Positions 43,580 to 53,322 are shown, numbered from the stretch's first letter. The stretch is DNA of 64,000 nucleotides from Bradyrhizobium sp. in8p8 (GCF_000426845.1 NZ_AUGD01000007.1:124001-188000), one strand, 5' to 3'. Numbers and translations are program-made. Notes: a model not told the origin generated them from the sequence alone.

Positions 43580-43962
43580 GTGATCAGACGCATGGGATGG
43601 GCAGGAATGACCTCGCACCGGGCGAGGAGGAGCAGCACAGTGTCGGCGCCCGCATCCTCGGCTACGTCGTCGGCCTCGTTCTGGCGCTGATGCTCACGGC
43701 AACATCGTTTTTCATCGCCGGAACGGATCTGGTCTGGCAGCCATCGATCCCGGTCGCGCTGATCGTGCTTGCGATCGCGCAGATGGGCGTTCATCTGGTG
43801 TTCTTCCTGCACATCACCACGGGTCCTGACAACACCAACAACGTGCTGGCGCTCGCCTTCGGTCTTCTGGTCGTCTTCCTCGTGATCGGAGGCACCATCT
43901 GGATTATGGCAAATCTGAATGCCAACATGCCGCCCATGGGTCACATCCTGCGGATGCAGTGA
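43576..43962 (+). CDS. cyoD: cytochrome o ubiquinol oxidase subunit IV
   Basis: A 128-residue three-helix subunit (RILGYVVGLVLALMLTATSF, ALIVLAIAQMGVHLVFFLHI, ALAFGLLVVFLVIGGTIWIM). The start overlaps the cyoC stop in ATGA. No cyoE (haem O synthase) follows, so the haem O enzyme must be encoded elsewhere. Confidence 0.95.
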   Translation: MSDQTHGMGRNDLAPGEEEQHSVGARILGYVVGLVLALMLTATSFFIAGTDLVWQPSIPVALIVLAIAQMGVHLVFFLHITTGPDNTNNVLALAFGLLVVFLVIGGTIWIMANLNANMPPMGHILRMQ

Positions 43963-44035
43963 TAGCGCCCTTTGGTGCGACGAGATTGGAGCCGGTCGGT
44001 GTTCGGCAAAGAGTCACCTTTGCTCCAGCGACGCA

Positions 44036-44069
44036 CAAAAAAGAAGAGCCGCTTGTGGTGACAAGCGGC
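44036..44069 (-). terminator. Rho-independent terminator, minus strand
   Basis: GCCGCTTGT (44048-44056) pairs with ACAAGCGGC (44061-44069). On the minus strand the hairpin is followed by TCTTCTTTTTT. It is about 180 bases after the SNase-like gene and ends that transcript. The stretch 43963-44245 has no gene. Confidence 0.7.
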
Positions 44070-44245
44070 CCAAGTCGAGGGAGGAAACGCCCAAGCAAGG
44101 CAATCGGGCCGAAGCCGGATTGCTGCCAAGGAAACGCTCGCGCGAAGCGCTTGCGTACGCATACAAATGCAGCAATTGCCGGTACGGTTCAATTCCGGAT
44201 CAATACGGTCTCGAACTACCACTCACGGATGCGTAAGGAAGTTGT

Positions 44246-45034
44246 TCACCTTGGCCGACGGCAATTGTAGGCCTTGCGGAAGCCGGCCGCCTGGGCGTCG
44301 TCCTCCGAGCAGAACCAGCGGTCCGGATTGGTGGTCGCGGGATAGCTTGGGCAGCCCCGCAGATGATAGATGCCGACATTGCCGGTGACGCGCGCGCGCA
44401 CCGCGAGCTTGCCTTTGATGCTGCAGCCCGGCGGCATGATCAGCTCCTCCGGAAACAGCACGGCGCGGATCTCCTTGTCGCGATCCGGGCGGCAGGCCGT
44501 GCCCAGCAGCGCGCCGTCCTTCTTGCCGGCCCGAAAATCTTGCGGTGCAACAAAGCAGCCCTTCCAGATTCCGGCCGCAGCCGCCTTGGCCTCAGCGGCT
44601 GCCTGCTTGACGTTGGCCTTGATCGGCTCGCGCGCGAGGGCAAAGCCGAGCTTGATCAGCTGCTCGTTCAGGCTGGCCTTGTCGCCTTCGGCCGTGCAGA
44701 TTGCGCGATGGCGCTTGCCAAAGCTCTTTTCCGGCCCGACGTCGTCGCAGCGCACCGTCCGTTTGTTAATCAACTTCGTCAGCTGGTCGCGGGCCTCGAT
44801 GCCGCACGTCCAGGAATCGGCGTGATCGTCGATGCAGATCTGGTCCAGCTCGGGTGCGTCGATGCCGTCGAGCCGGTAAGTGACATCGCCGATCTGGACA
44901 GAGTTGCCGTCACGCACCGTTGCGGCACCGGTCAGCGCGGAGACGGGCCCGGAGGAGGCCAGAAATCCGGACGAGGTGAAAAACAAAGCGAGCGCAAAAG
45001 CGCGGGCGTCGGCAAAGAAGTTCTGGAAGGACAT
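44246..45034 (-). CDS. thermonuclease (SNase)-like exported protein
   Basis: A 262-residue protein with an N-terminal signal or anchor (ARAFALALFFTSSGFLASSG) and a staphylococcal-nuclease-like fold: DVTYRLDGIDAPELDQICID, GKRHRAICTAEG, LIKLGFALAREPIK and AAAGIWKGCF. The RxxGIDAPE block holds the Ca2+-binding acid residues. A C-terminal region with several cysteines (CSIKGKL, GCPSYP, WFCSEDDAQAAGFRKA) resembles a small extra domain common in such proteins. It may cut nucleic acid outside the cytoplasm, but nuclease activity is inferred. Confidence 0.8.
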   Translation of the reverse strand: MSFQNFFADARAFALALFFTSSGFLASSGPVSALTGAATVRDGNSVQIGDVTYRLDGIDAPELDQICIDDHADSWTCGIEARDQLTKLINKRTVRCDDVGPEKSFGKRHRAICTAEGDKASLNEQLIKLGFALAREPIKANVKQAAAEAKAAAAGIWKGCFVAPQDFRAGKKDGALLGTACRPDRDKEIRAVLFPEELIMPPGCSIKGKLAVRARVTGNVGIYHLRGCPSYPATTNPDRWFCSEDDAQAAGFRKAYNCRRPR

Positions 45035-45235
45035 ACAGTCTCGCTATCGATGGCTCGTGCATCCCGTTCCTAGCATCCGGATGTGGCGATACCAATGGTC
45101 TGCGTCTCGCGAAGTGCGAACATTCCGGGCTCGTGGCTTTACTCAACCCGTGCTCTGATCCTATCGTTCGCCGGCCTCGCTGACCGCGAAAGGCCGAATC
45201 GCCCGAAAAGCGGCGAGGGGGAGGAAAAGGTTGCG

Positions 45236-46834
45236 ATGAAAGACCCCGTGGACGTCCTGATCATCGGCGCCGGCGCTTCAGGCGCGGCGGTGGCGTGGTC
45301 GCTGGCCGAGACCAAGATGCACATCCTCTGCATGGAGCAGGGCGGCTGGATGAACCCAGCGGAATACCCCAGCACCGGGCGGGATTGGGAGGCCAAGTTC
45401 TACGGCGAATGGTCGTCGAGCCCCAACGTCCGCGGCCGGCCCGAAGACTATCCGATCAACGACGACAACTCCCCGATCAAGGTCGTCAACTACAATGCGG
45501 TCGGCGGCTCGACGGTGATGTACACGGCGCACTGGCCGCGGCTGCATCCCTCCGACTTCAAGGTGAAGACGCTCGACGGCGTCGCCGACGACTGGCCGAT
45601 CGATTACGACGCCTTGACCCCGTTCTTCGAGGAGAACGATCGCATGATGGGCACGTCCGGTCTGTCAGGCGATCCTCTCTCGCCGTTGACGCATCCGCCG
45701 ATGCCGCAACAGCCGCTCGGGTTGTCCGGCGCCATCATCGCGAAAGCCATGAACAAGCTCGGCTGGCATTGGTGGCCCTCGGACACGACGGTTGCGACCA
45801 TGGACTATGAGGGCCGGGCGCGCTGCATCAATCTCGGCCATTGCACGCCGGCCTGCGCGCAAGGCGCGAAATCCTCGACCGACATTACCTACTGGCCGCA
45901 CGCCATCCGGGCCGGTGTCGAGCTGCGCACCCATTGCCGGGTGCGCGAGATCACAACCGACGAGAACGGCATGGCCTCGGGCGTGGTCTATTACGACAAG
46001 GACGGCGTCGAGCAGTTTCAACCCGCCCACGTCGTCATCATCGCCTGCAACGGCGTCGGCACGCCACGCCTGCTATTGAACTCGGCTTCGGGACGCTTTC
46101 CGAACGGTCTTGCCAATTCGTCCGGCCTCGTGGGCAAGAACCTCATGTTCCATCCCTATGCGCAGATCTACGGATTCGTGAAGGAGCCGACGGACAGCAA
46201 TCGCGCGCCGCCGACCTGCCTGTGGAGCAAGGAGTTTTACGACACCGACCTATCGCGCGGCTTCGTGCGCGGCTACGCCATCCAGTTCGGCCGCGGCGCG
46301 GGGCCGGTGTTCGAGGCGGTCGCGAGCGAGCAGAAAGGCATTCTGCCATGGGGCGCCGACCATCATGGCGTATTCCGCAGGCTTAACGGTCATCGGCTCG
46401 CGGTGTCGGCAATCTGCGAGGATCTGCCCGAGGAGCACAACCGCGTCACGCTCGATCCCGTGCTGAAGGACAGTCACGGAATCCCTGCGCCCAAGATCGA
46501 CTATACAATCAGCGAGAACAGCCGGAAAATGATGGAGCACGGGTTGGCGCGTGGCCGGGAGATTCTCGAGGCCGCCGGCGCGACCGACATCTGCATCAAC
46601 AATCCGATCCCGTGGGGTGGCTGGCACCTGCTCGGCACCGCGCGCATGGGCACCGACCCCCAACGTTCCGTCGTCAACGAATGGGGCCGCTCGCACGATG
46701 TGAAGAACCTCTTCATCGTCGACGGCAGCATTTTCGTGACCTCGGGCGGCGTGAACCCGACCTCCACCATCCAGGCCCTCACGCTGTACATCGCCGACCA
46801 GATGAAGCAGCGTTTGGCCAATCTGTTCGATTGA
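45236..46834 (+). CDS. GMC family FAD oxidoreductase
   Basis: A 532-residue flavoprotein of the glucose-methanol-choline group. VLIIGAGASGAAVAWSLAE binds the FAD ADP part, NYNAVGGSTVMYTAHWPR is the GMC signature region, and the C-terminal catalytic part is GWHLLGTARMGTDP with DGSIFVTSGGVNPTSTIQAL. No signal peptide is seen. It is followed after 7 bases by a gluconate-dehydrogenase subunit 3-like gene, so the pair probably forms a membrane-linked sugar or alcohol dehydrogenase. ATG 45236 is used. Confidence 0.9.
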   Translation: MKDPVDVLIIGAGASGAAVAWSLAETKMHILCMEQGGWMNPAEYPSTGRDWEAKFYGEWSSSPNVRGRPEDYPINDDNSPIKVVNYNAVGGSTVMYTAHWPRLHPSDFKVKTLDGVADDWPIDYDALTPFFEENDRMMGTSGLSGDPLSPLTHPPMPQQPLGLSGAIIAKAMNKLGWHWWPSDTTVATMDYEGRARCINLGHCTPACAQGAKSSTDITYWPHAIRAGVELRTHCRVREITTDENGMASGVVYYDKDGVEQFQPAHVVIIACNGVGTPRLLLNSASGRFPNGLANSSGLVGKNLMFHPYAQIYGFVKEPTDSNRAPPTCLWSKEFYDTDLSRGFVRGYAIQFGRGAGPVFEAVASEQKGILPWGADHHGVFRRLNGHRLAVSAICEDLPEEHNRVTLDPVLKDSHGIPAPKIDYTISENSRKMMEHGLARGREILEAAGATDICINNPIPWGGWHLLGTARMGTDPQRSVVNEWGRSHDVKNLFIVDGSIFVTSGGVNPTSTIQALTLYIADQMKQRLANLFD

Positions 46835-46841
46835 GGCCGTC

Positions 46842-47291
46842 ATGTCCGCAGACACTCTATTGACACGCAGGCAGCGCGACGATCTCCGAACCGTCGCCGC
46901 GATGATCATTCCCGCGAGCGACGAATACAAGGTGCCCGGCGCCGACGATCCCGCGATCCAGGCTGACATGCTGGCAACGCTTGGCCGCGATACCAAGTTG
47001 GTCGCGGCGGCGCTGGATCATCTGGCACGGCTCGCCGGCGCGCCGCTCGCCGAGCTCGATGCCGCCAGGCGCGATGCCGTGGCGCAGGAGTTTCGCAAGC
47101 AAGGCGGTGCCGCCGCCGCAACGCTCGTCCGCGTCGTGCTGCAATGCTATTACCGCGACGACCGCGTGCTGCGCTCGCTCGGGCTCGAGCTGCGTGCGCC
47201 ATTCCCCAGGGGGCACGTGCTCCCGGATGGGGACTGGTCGCTGCTCGACCCGGTCAAGGCAAGGGGAGGATCGCTGAGGCGGGCGCCCTAG
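46842..47291 (+). CDS. gluconate 2-dehydrogenase subunit 3-like small subunit
   Basis: A 149-residue protein, MSADTLLTRRQRDDLRTVAAMIIPASDEYKVPGADD..., of the small-subunit family (DLRTVAAMIIPASD is the typical block). Such subunits accompany GMC flavoproteins and help folding and export. Here no twin-arginine signal is present, which is unusual, and no cytochrome subunit is adjacent. Confidence 0.75.
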   Translation: MSADTLLTRRQRDDLRTVAAMIIPASDEYKVPGADDPAIQADMLATLGRDTKLVAAALDHLARLAGAPLAELDAARRDAVAQEFRKQGGAAAATLVRVVLQCYYRDDRVLRSLGLELRAPFPRGHVLPDGDWSLLDPVKARGGSLRRAP

Positions 47292-47383
47292 CCATCTGGG
47301 CAGTCCAGCCCCGCGCTCCAGGTGGACGCCTTGCGCGGCAGGGGGCAGACCACCATCTGTGTGAGCCTTCAAGGACGCCTGCC

Positions 47384-48403
47384 ATGTTGGATTTCACCTC
47401 GGACATCATCGATGACGCTTCGTCATCGCGAACGACTCCATCTGCCCCGGTTGACGACGGGCCGCTGCTGGATGCCTATTCCAGTGCCGTGATCGACGTG
47501 ACCGACCGCGTCGGTCCCGCCGTCGTGCGCGTCGAGACCGGGCCGAAAGTGCCGAACGGCCGCGAGCGCGGCGGGCTCGGTTCGGGCATCGTGATCTCGC
47601 CCGATGGACTCGTGCTCACCAACAGCCATGTGGTCGGCTCCTCCAAGGAGATCCGGCTGCGCGACGTCGAGGGCCATGCCGGCGATGCGCAGGTGCTCGG
47701 TGTCGATCCCGACACCGATCTTGCGCTCTTGCGCGCCAACGGCGTTCGCCACTTGCCCTATGCCGCGCTCGGCAATTCCAAGACGTTGCGGCGCGGTCAG
47801 CTCGTGGTCGCGATCGGCAACCCGCTCGGCTTCGAATCGACCGTGACCGCCGGCGTGGTCTCGGCGCTCGGACGCTCGATCCGCTCGGTGAGCGGGCGCA
47901 CCATCGAGGACGTGATCCAGACCGATGCCGCGCTCAATCCCGGCAATTCCGGGGGGCCGCTGGTGTCGTCGAATGCCGAGGTGATCGGCATCAACACTGC
48001 CATCATCAACGGCGCGCAAGGAATCTGCTTCGCGGTCGCCAGCAACACGGCGCAATTCGTACTGTCGGAGATCATCCGCCATGGCTATGTCCGCCGCGCC
48101 TATATCGGGGTCGCCGGGCAGACCGCGCCGATCCCGCGACGACATGCGGTGCTGGCCGGGGTCGAGAACAAGATGGGCGCCCTTCTGATGCAGATCGAGC
48201 CAGACGGACCTGCGGCGAAGGCGAGCCTCTTGCCCGGCGACGTCGTGATCAGGCTCGACGGCGTCGAGATCAACGGCGTGGACGATCTGATCCGCGTGCT
48301 CGACCGCGACCGGATCGGCCGGCGACTGGCCATGGACGTGTTGCGGCTGGGTCGGCTGCGGGCGATCGACATCGATCCGATCGAACGCAAACCGGCGCGC
48401 TAG
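47384..48403 (+). CDS. HtrA/DegP-like serine protease with PDZ domain
   Basis: A 339-residue trypsin-like protease. The catalytic triad is visible in TNSHVV (His), DTDLALL (Asp) and NPGNSGGPL (Ser). A PDZ domain follows (MQIEPDGPAAKASLLPGDVVIRLDG). No signal peptide is seen with ATG 47384, so it may act in the cytosol or at the membrane, unlike classical DegP. Confidence 0.9.
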   Translation: MLDFTSDIIDDASSSRTTPSAPVDDGPLLDAYSSAVIDVTDRVGPAVVRVETGPKVPNGRERGGLGSGIVISPDGLVLTNSHVVGSSKEIRLRDVEGHAGDAQVLGVDPDTDLALLRANGVRHLPYAALGNSKTLRRGQLVVAIGNPLGFESTVTAGVVSALGRSIRSVSGRTIEDVIQTDAALNPGNSGGPLVSSNAEVIGINTAIINGAQGICFAVASNTAQFVLSEIIRHGYVRRAYIGVAGQTAPIPRRHAVLAGVENKMGALLMQIEPDGPAAKASLLPGDVVIRLDGVEINGVDDLIRVLDRDRIGRRLAMDVLRLGRLRAIDIDPIERKPAR

Positions 48404-48452
48404 CGCGGAGCAGTGGCGAGCACGTCTCCGCAATCTCGTCATTGCGAGCGCA

Positions 48453-48498
48453 GCGAAGCAATCCAGAACTTTCTGCGCAAGCAGTCTGGATTGCTTCG
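48453..48498. repeat. intergenic inverted repeat around GCAATCCAGA
   Basis: CGAAGCAATCCAGA (48454-48467) is exactly inverted at 48485-48498 (TCTGGATTGCTTCG), preceded by GTCATTGCGAGCGCAGC. This composite is a common repeat in Bradyrhizobium genomes and sits between convergent genes, where it can also act as a terminator. Confidence 0.7.
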
Positions 48499-48538
48499 TC
48501 GCAAGGGCCCCCCGCATCGCAAGCGCCTTCGCTCTCCG

Positions 48539-51500
48539 CTACTCCGCCGCCGCTGCGAAGCGGCTGTTCTCCAGCTCCGCTTCCAGCCGCGCCGTCTCGG
48601 CGGCCGCCAGCTTGATGTTCGATTCCTTGATATGGCCGAAGCCGCGGATGCTCTCTGGCACGCGCGCGAGGCGCGTCAGCAGCGGGAGCTGCTCCGCCTT
48701 CAAGCCCGCGATTCGCTGATCGATCATGCTGAGATAGTCCGCGACCAGCTTTCGCTCGGTCCGACGTTCCTCGGTGCGGCCGAACGGATCGAACGGACCG
48801 CCGCGCAGGAACTTCAGCTTTGCCAGCACGCGGAAGGCGTGGATCATCCAGCTGCCGAACTCCTGCTTCTGCAGCCGGCCCGTCGTCTTGTCGCGCCTTG
48901 CGAAGATCGGCGGTGCCAAGTGGTACTTCAGCGCGAAGTCGCCCTCGAACTTCTCCGACACCTTGTTGGCAAAGCTGCCGTCGGTATAGAGCCGTGCGAC
49001 CTCGTACTCGTCCTTGTAGGACATCAGCTTGAACAGGTTCTTCGCGACCGCCTCGGTCAGCTCCGTAGCGGCAGGCGAAACGGCGCTCTCCGCCTTGCGC
49101 ACCTTGGCGACAGCCGTGAGATAGCGGTTAGCATAGGCCTTGTCCTGGTAGGAGGTCAGGAACTCGGCGCGGGTGGTGATGATGTCGTCGAGCGATTTCG
49201 TCGGCGCGGATGCGCGGCTCTTGAACTGGAGCACGCTGCGCACCCGCGACATGTCGTGGGCGGCGAGCCGGCCCCAGGTGAAGGCGAGCTTGTTCATCTC
49301 GATCGCGGCGCCGTTGATCTCGATGGCGCGGAGCAGGGCCTCCAGCGACAGCGGGAACGCGCCCTTCTGGAACGCAAAGCCGAGCATGAAGGGATTGGTG
49401 GCGATGCTGTCGCCCATCAGCGCCGCGGCGATGCCCGTGGCATCGATGATGTCGAGGTTCTTGTCGCCGATGGCATCGCGCAGCACGGTTTGCATCGTGC
49501 CCATCTCGAAATCGAGATCGGGGTTCTGCACGAAGCTCGCGGTCGGCAGCAAATCGGCGTTGATGTAGGCCTTCGTCACGCCGCGTTCGGCGCGGCTGAG
49601 CGCCGAAGGACCTGCCGAGACGATCATGTCGCAGCCGAGGATGACGTCGGCCCCGCCGGTGGTGATACGGACCGCGGAGATGTCCTCCGGCCTGGGCGCG
49701 ATGCGGACATGGCTCATCACCGCACCGTTCTTCTGCGACAGGCCGGTGAAATCCAATGCCGAGCACCCGCGGCCGTCGACATGGGCGGCCATGCCGAGCA
49801 GCGCGCCGATGGTAATGACACCGGTGCCGCCAATGCCGGTGACGAGGATGTTGTAGGGCCCGTCGAGCTCTCGCGCGGGCGGCAGCGGCAGATCGGCGAA
49901 CAGCTGTCCGGAATCGACCGCCGAGGTCTTCATGCGCTTCAGCGTTCCGCCATGCACGGTGACGAAGCTCGGGCAAAAGCCCTCGACGCAGGAGAAGTCC
50001 TTGTTGCAGTTCGACTGGTCGATCTGGCGCTTGCGGCCGAACTCGGTTTCCAGCGGCTGCACCGAGACGCAATTGGAAGCCTGCGAGCAGTCGCCGCAAC
50101 CTTCGCAGACGAGCTCGTTGATGAAGGCGCGCTTGGCCGGATCGGGATAAAGCCCGCGCTTGCGGCGTCGGCGTTTCTCAGCGGCGCAGGTCTGGTCGTA
50201 GATGATGACGGTGAGGCCCTTGATGTCGCGCAGCTCGCGCTGCACGGCGTCAAGCTCGCGGCGGTGGTGGATGGTCGCACCTTGCGGGAAGTAGTTGCCT
50301 TGCGGGTATTTGCTCGGATCGTCGGAGACGATCGCGAGCCGCTTGACGCCCTCGGCCCAGACCTGATGCGCGATCTGTGCGACGTTGAAGGCGCCTTCAG
50401 CCGGCTGGCCGCCGGTCATCGCCACGGCGTCGTTGTAGAGGATCTTGTAGGTGATGTTGATGCCGGCAGCGGAGGCGGCGCGAAGGGCGAGAAGGCCGGA
50501 ATGGGTGTAGGTGCCGTCGCCGAGATTCTGGAAGATGTGCGTCTCGGTGGTGAAGGGCGACTGGCCGATCCAGTTCACGCCTTCGGCGCCCATATGAGAG
50601 ATCAGATCGGTGCGGCGGGTGGGCATGCTCAGGGCCATGCCGTGGCAGCCGATGCCGGCCATGGCGCGGCTGCCCTCAGGCACGCGCGTCGAGGTGTTGT
50701 GCGGGCATCCCGAGCAGAAGAACGGCGTCCGCGCGAGCTTGATCGGCGCGCTCGTGGTGACAGGATGGTCGAACGCTTCGAGCCGGGCGAGACGCTGTTC
50801 CAGCACCGGGCTGTGATGCCCGAGCTTGCGCAAACGGGCCACCAGCGCGGACGCAACGATGGTCGGCGTCAGCTCGCCCTCGCTCGGCAGGAGCGGCGCA
50901 CCGCGCTCGTCGCGCTTGCCTGTGACCGTCGGGCGCCTGGACGCATCGACGTTGTAGAGGATGCGCATCAGCTGGTCTTCGATGAAGCCGCGCTTCTCCT
51001 CGACCACCAGCACGTCCTGAAGACCTTCGGCGAAGCGCTTGGCGCCGCTTTCCTCCAGCGGCCAGGTCATCGCCACCTTGTAGATGCGAAGGCCGAGGTC
51101 CTGCGCGTCCTTGTCGGTGATGCCGAGGTCGGCGAGAGCCTGGCGCAGATCGAGATAGGCCTTGCCGGTCGCGACGATACCGAGCCGTGCCGGCTTGGAA
51201 TCAAGCACGATGCGATCGAGCTGGTTGGCGCGGGCGAAGGCCTGCACCGCCGCCATCTTCGGGCCGAACAGGCGCTTCTCGGCCTCGAGCGGCGGATCCG
51301 GCCAGCGGATGCTGAGGCCGCCGGGCGGCATCTCGAAATCGTCGGGCAGCCTGATCTGAATGCGTTCCGGATCGCTGTAGATCGAGGCCGAACTCTCGAC
51401 CGTCTCGCTGATGGCCTTGAACCCGACCCAGCAGCCGGAGAAGCGCGACAGCGCAAAACCATAGAGGCCGAGATCGAGATAGTCCTGGAGCGTCGCCGGA

Positions 51501-52015
51501 TTGATCACCGGGATGAGCGCGGCCGCGAACACCTGCTCGCTCTGATGCGCCAGCGTCGAGGACTGGCAGCCGTGGTCGTCGCCCGCAAGCGCCAGCACGC
51601 CGCCATTGCGCGAGGTGCCGGCCGCATTGGCGTGCTTGAGCGCATCCACCGAGCGGTCGACGCCGGGCCCCTTGCCGTACCAGATCCCGAACACGCCGTC
51701 GACCTTGGCGCCGGGAAACAGCCCGACCTGCTGGCTCCCCCAGACCGCCGTCGCGGCCAGATCCTCGTTGAGGCCAGGGACGAAGGCGATGTCGTGCTGC
51801 TGGAGGTGCGCCTTCGCCCGCCACAAAGCGTGGTCGTACATGCCGAGCGGGGACCCGCGATAGCCCGAGATGAAGCCGCCGGTGTTGATGCCCTGAAGCC
51901 GGTCGCGTTCGCGCTGCAACATGGGTAGTCGAACGAGGGCCTGGGTGCCGGACAGGAAGATCCGCTTCGATTCGAGCCGGTATTTGTCATCCAGCTCGAC
52001 TTGCAACAGCGTCAT
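48539..52015 (-). CDS. indolepyruvate ferredoxin oxidoreductase, fused subunits
   Basis: A 1158-residue protein joining the alpha and beta parts of a 2-oxoacid:ferredoxin oxidoreductase. The N-terminal region holds the TPP-related parts (GVFGIWYGKGPGVDRSVDA, GVLALAGDDHGCQSS), the middle has GIGCHGMALSMP, a [4Fe-4S] part CEGCGDCSQASNC with NCNKDFSCVEGFC follows, and the C-terminal domain has TGIGGTGVITIGALLGMAAH. It would oxidise aryl pyruvates from aromatic amino acid breakdown to acyl-CoA. ATG 52015 was chosen (MTLLQVELDDKYRL). Confidence 0.92.
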   Translation of the reverse strand: MTLLQVELDDKYRLESKRIFLSGTQALVRLPMLQRERDRLQGINTGGFISGYRGSPLGMYDHALWRAKAHLQQHDIAFVPGLNEDLAATAVWGSQQVGLFPGAKVDGVFGIWYGKGPGVDRSVDALKHANAAGTSRNGGVLALAGDDHGCQSSTLAHQSEQVFAAALIPVINPATLQDYLDLGLYGFALSRFSGCWVGFKAISETVESSASIYSDPERIQIRLPDDFEMPPGGLSIRWPDPPLEAEKRLFGPKMAAVQAFARANQLDRIVLDSKPARLGIVATGKAYLDLRQALADLGITDKDAQDLGLRIYKVAMTWPLEESGAKRFAEGLQDVLVVEEKRGFIEDQLMRILYNVDASRRPTVTGKRDERGAPLLPSEGELTPTIVASALVARLRKLGHHSPVLEQRLARLEAFDHPVTTSAPIKLARTPFFCSGCPHNTSTRVPEGSRAMAGIGCHGMALSMPTRRTDLISHMGAEGVNWIGQSPFTTETHIFQNLGDGTYTHSGLLALRAASAAGINITYKILYNDAVAMTGGQPAEGAFNVAQIAHQVWAEGVKRLAIVSDDPSKYPQGNYFPQGATIHHRRELDAVQRELRDIKGLTVIIYDQTCAAEKRRRRKRGLYPDPAKRAFINELVCEGCGDCSQASNCVSVQPLETEFGRKRQIDQSNCNKDFSCVEGFCPSFVTVHGGTLKRMKTSAVDSGQLFADLPLPPARELDGPYNILVTGIGGTGVITIGALLGMAAHVDGRGCSALDFTGLSQKNGAVMSHVRIAPRPEDISAVRITTGGADVILGCDMIVSAGPSALSRAERGVTKAYINADLLPTASFVQNPDLDFEMGTMQTVLRDAIGDKNLDIIDATGIAAALMGDSIATNPFMLGFAFQKGAFPLSLEALLRAIEINGAAIEMNKLAFTWGRLAAHDMSRVRSVLQFKSRASAPTKSLDDIITTRAEFLTSYQDKAYANRYLTAVAKVRKAESAVSPAATELTEAVAKNLFKLMSYKDEYEVARLYTDGSFANKVSEKFEGDFALKYHLAPPIFARRDKTTGRLQKQEFGSWMIHAFRVLAKLKFLRGGPFDPFGRTEERRTERKLVADYLSMIDQRIAGLKAEQLPLLTRLARVPESIRGFGHIKESNIKLAAAETARLEAELENSRFAAAAE

Positions 52016-52177
52016 TTCAGAGATCCTCGTCTCGTTCGGCGTGGGGTGCTGCGCTGCGGAAGGGACTGCGGCTGCGCGACGCGAATTGTGACAGTCAAAA
52101 GCATGCAACGGCGAAGTCAATATCGCTGGCCGCATCCGTGGCGCTCCTGCTACTCATGGCTGACCGTGGAGAGCACC

Positions 52178-53131
52178 ATGACCGTAAACGCATTCGACGC
52201 CGAGATCACTGACACCGCCGAGGCGCTGATCGGGCCGTGGCGCAAGCCGCGCCAGATGCTGCAAGCGCAAATCTACGACGCGCACGCCTCCATCCACGAC
52301 GACGCCACCGCGCAGAAGCTCGGCTTCAAGGGCGGCACCATCGAAGGGCCGACCCACTTCAGCCAGTTCGCGCCGCTCGGGGAACGGCTATGGGGACGTG
52401 CCTGGTTCGAGACGGGTTGCCTTTCCGCGCATTACCGCAGCGTCTGTTACGAAGGTGAGGAGGTGCAGGCGATGCTGTCGAAGCCGCTGTCGGGCACCAG
52501 CCAGTGCCAGATCCAGATGGTCAAGCGCGACGGCACCGAGGTGCTGCGCGGTACTGCCTCGGTCGGCGATGCGCCGGTTGCGACGGCGCTCGAGACGCGT
52601 CTCGGCGAGCTCAAGCCGCTGACGGATCCCGTGATCTTGCGCGATGTGAAGGTGGCGAAGACGGGCAAACGCCAGTCGGTCCGCATGGCCTTCGAACAGA
52701 ACATGGGCGACCTCTATCCGTTTTCCCTCCGGCAGAAGCTGGCCGTCATCACGGAGAACTCGCCGTACTACTCGGGCACGGAAAATCCGTGGGGCAAGCC
52801 CATCATTCCGATGGAGATGCTGAGCGTGCTGTTCCAGTATCGCTCCAAGGACGATCCGCTACCCGCCAAGGGGCCGGCGGTCGGCCTGTTCGCCGATCAG
52901 GAGATCCGTCTGGTCAAGGGACCGCTCTTTGTGGACGAGGAGTACGAAGTTGAGCGTGAGGTGGTCGCGCTCTCCGGCAGTCGCCGCACCGAAAGCGCCT
53001 GGGTCAAGACGCGCGTGTTCGACAAGGCGAATGCGGTGGTCGCCACCATGCTGCTCAACATGGCGACGCTGAAGGACTCGTATGCGCCGTATGAGGAGGA
53101 GTATCGGCAGTTGTATGGAGCAGGGCACTAG
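52178..53131 (+). CDS. hot-dog/MaoC-like hypothetical protein
   Basis: A 317-residue soluble protein. The stretch HDDATAQKLGFKGGTIEGPTHFSQF resembles the substrate-side loop of MaoC/hot-dog dehydratases (A-x-x-x-G-F-x-x-P), with the usual His and Gly-rich positions. It is divergent from the indolepyruvate oxidoreductase. The exact reaction is unknown; a dehydratase or thioesterase acting on CoA esters is plausible. Confidence 0.6.
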   Translation: MTVNAFDAEITDTAEALIGPWRKPRQMLQAQIYDAHASIHDDATAQKLGFKGGTIEGPTHFSQFAPLGERLWGRAWFETGCLSAHYRSVCYEGEEVQAMLSKPLSGTSQCQIQMVKRDGTEVLRGTASVGDAPVATALETRLGELKPLTDPVILRDVKVAKTGKRQSVRMAFEQNMGDLYPFSLRQKLAVITENSPYYSGTENPWGKPIIPMEMLSVLFQYRSKDDPLPAKGPAVGLFADQEIRLVKGPLFVDEEYEVEREVVALSGSRRTESAWVKTRVFDKANAVVATMLLNMATLKDSYAPYEEEYRQLYGAGH

Positions 53132-53306
53132 GCGCGAGGCTTCGCTCCGCGCGCCCCGGCATTGCGGCGGAGGCCGCCCATCCTGTAGGCAAATGCACGT
53201 CGCAGAGCCGTCGCACAGGGAGTAAGCAGACGTCGGCAGTCGATATAACCATCTGACTAAACAGTAAATTCGCGCGTCGCCCACGCTCCATCGTAATTGT
53301 ACACAA

Positions 53307-53322
53307 TGGCACGGCGCTTGCA
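53307..53322 (+). promoter_or_regulatory. sigma-54 promoter TGGCACGGCGCTTGCA
   Basis: A perfect match to the -24/-12 consensus TGGCAC-N5-TTGCA. The start site would be near 53333, 27 bases before the ATG at 53360. An ATTGT-AC-ACAAT dyad (53296-53307) overlaps its upstream edge. Sigma-54 promoters need an enhancer-binding activator such as NtrC; no clear NtrC site was recognised in 53132-53290, which otherwise holds no gene. Confidence 0.8.

Noticed and set aside
48413..51928. 1171-codon open frame antisense to the indolepyruvate oxidoreductase
   Set aside because: The opposite strand carries complete TPP and iron-sulfur motifs. This frame is a composition effect.
53132..53290. NtrC enhancer sites upstream of the sigma-54 promoter
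   Set aside because: A GCAC...GCAC arrangement around 53195-53220 was considered, but it does not match a GCAC-N9-GTGC-type dyad.
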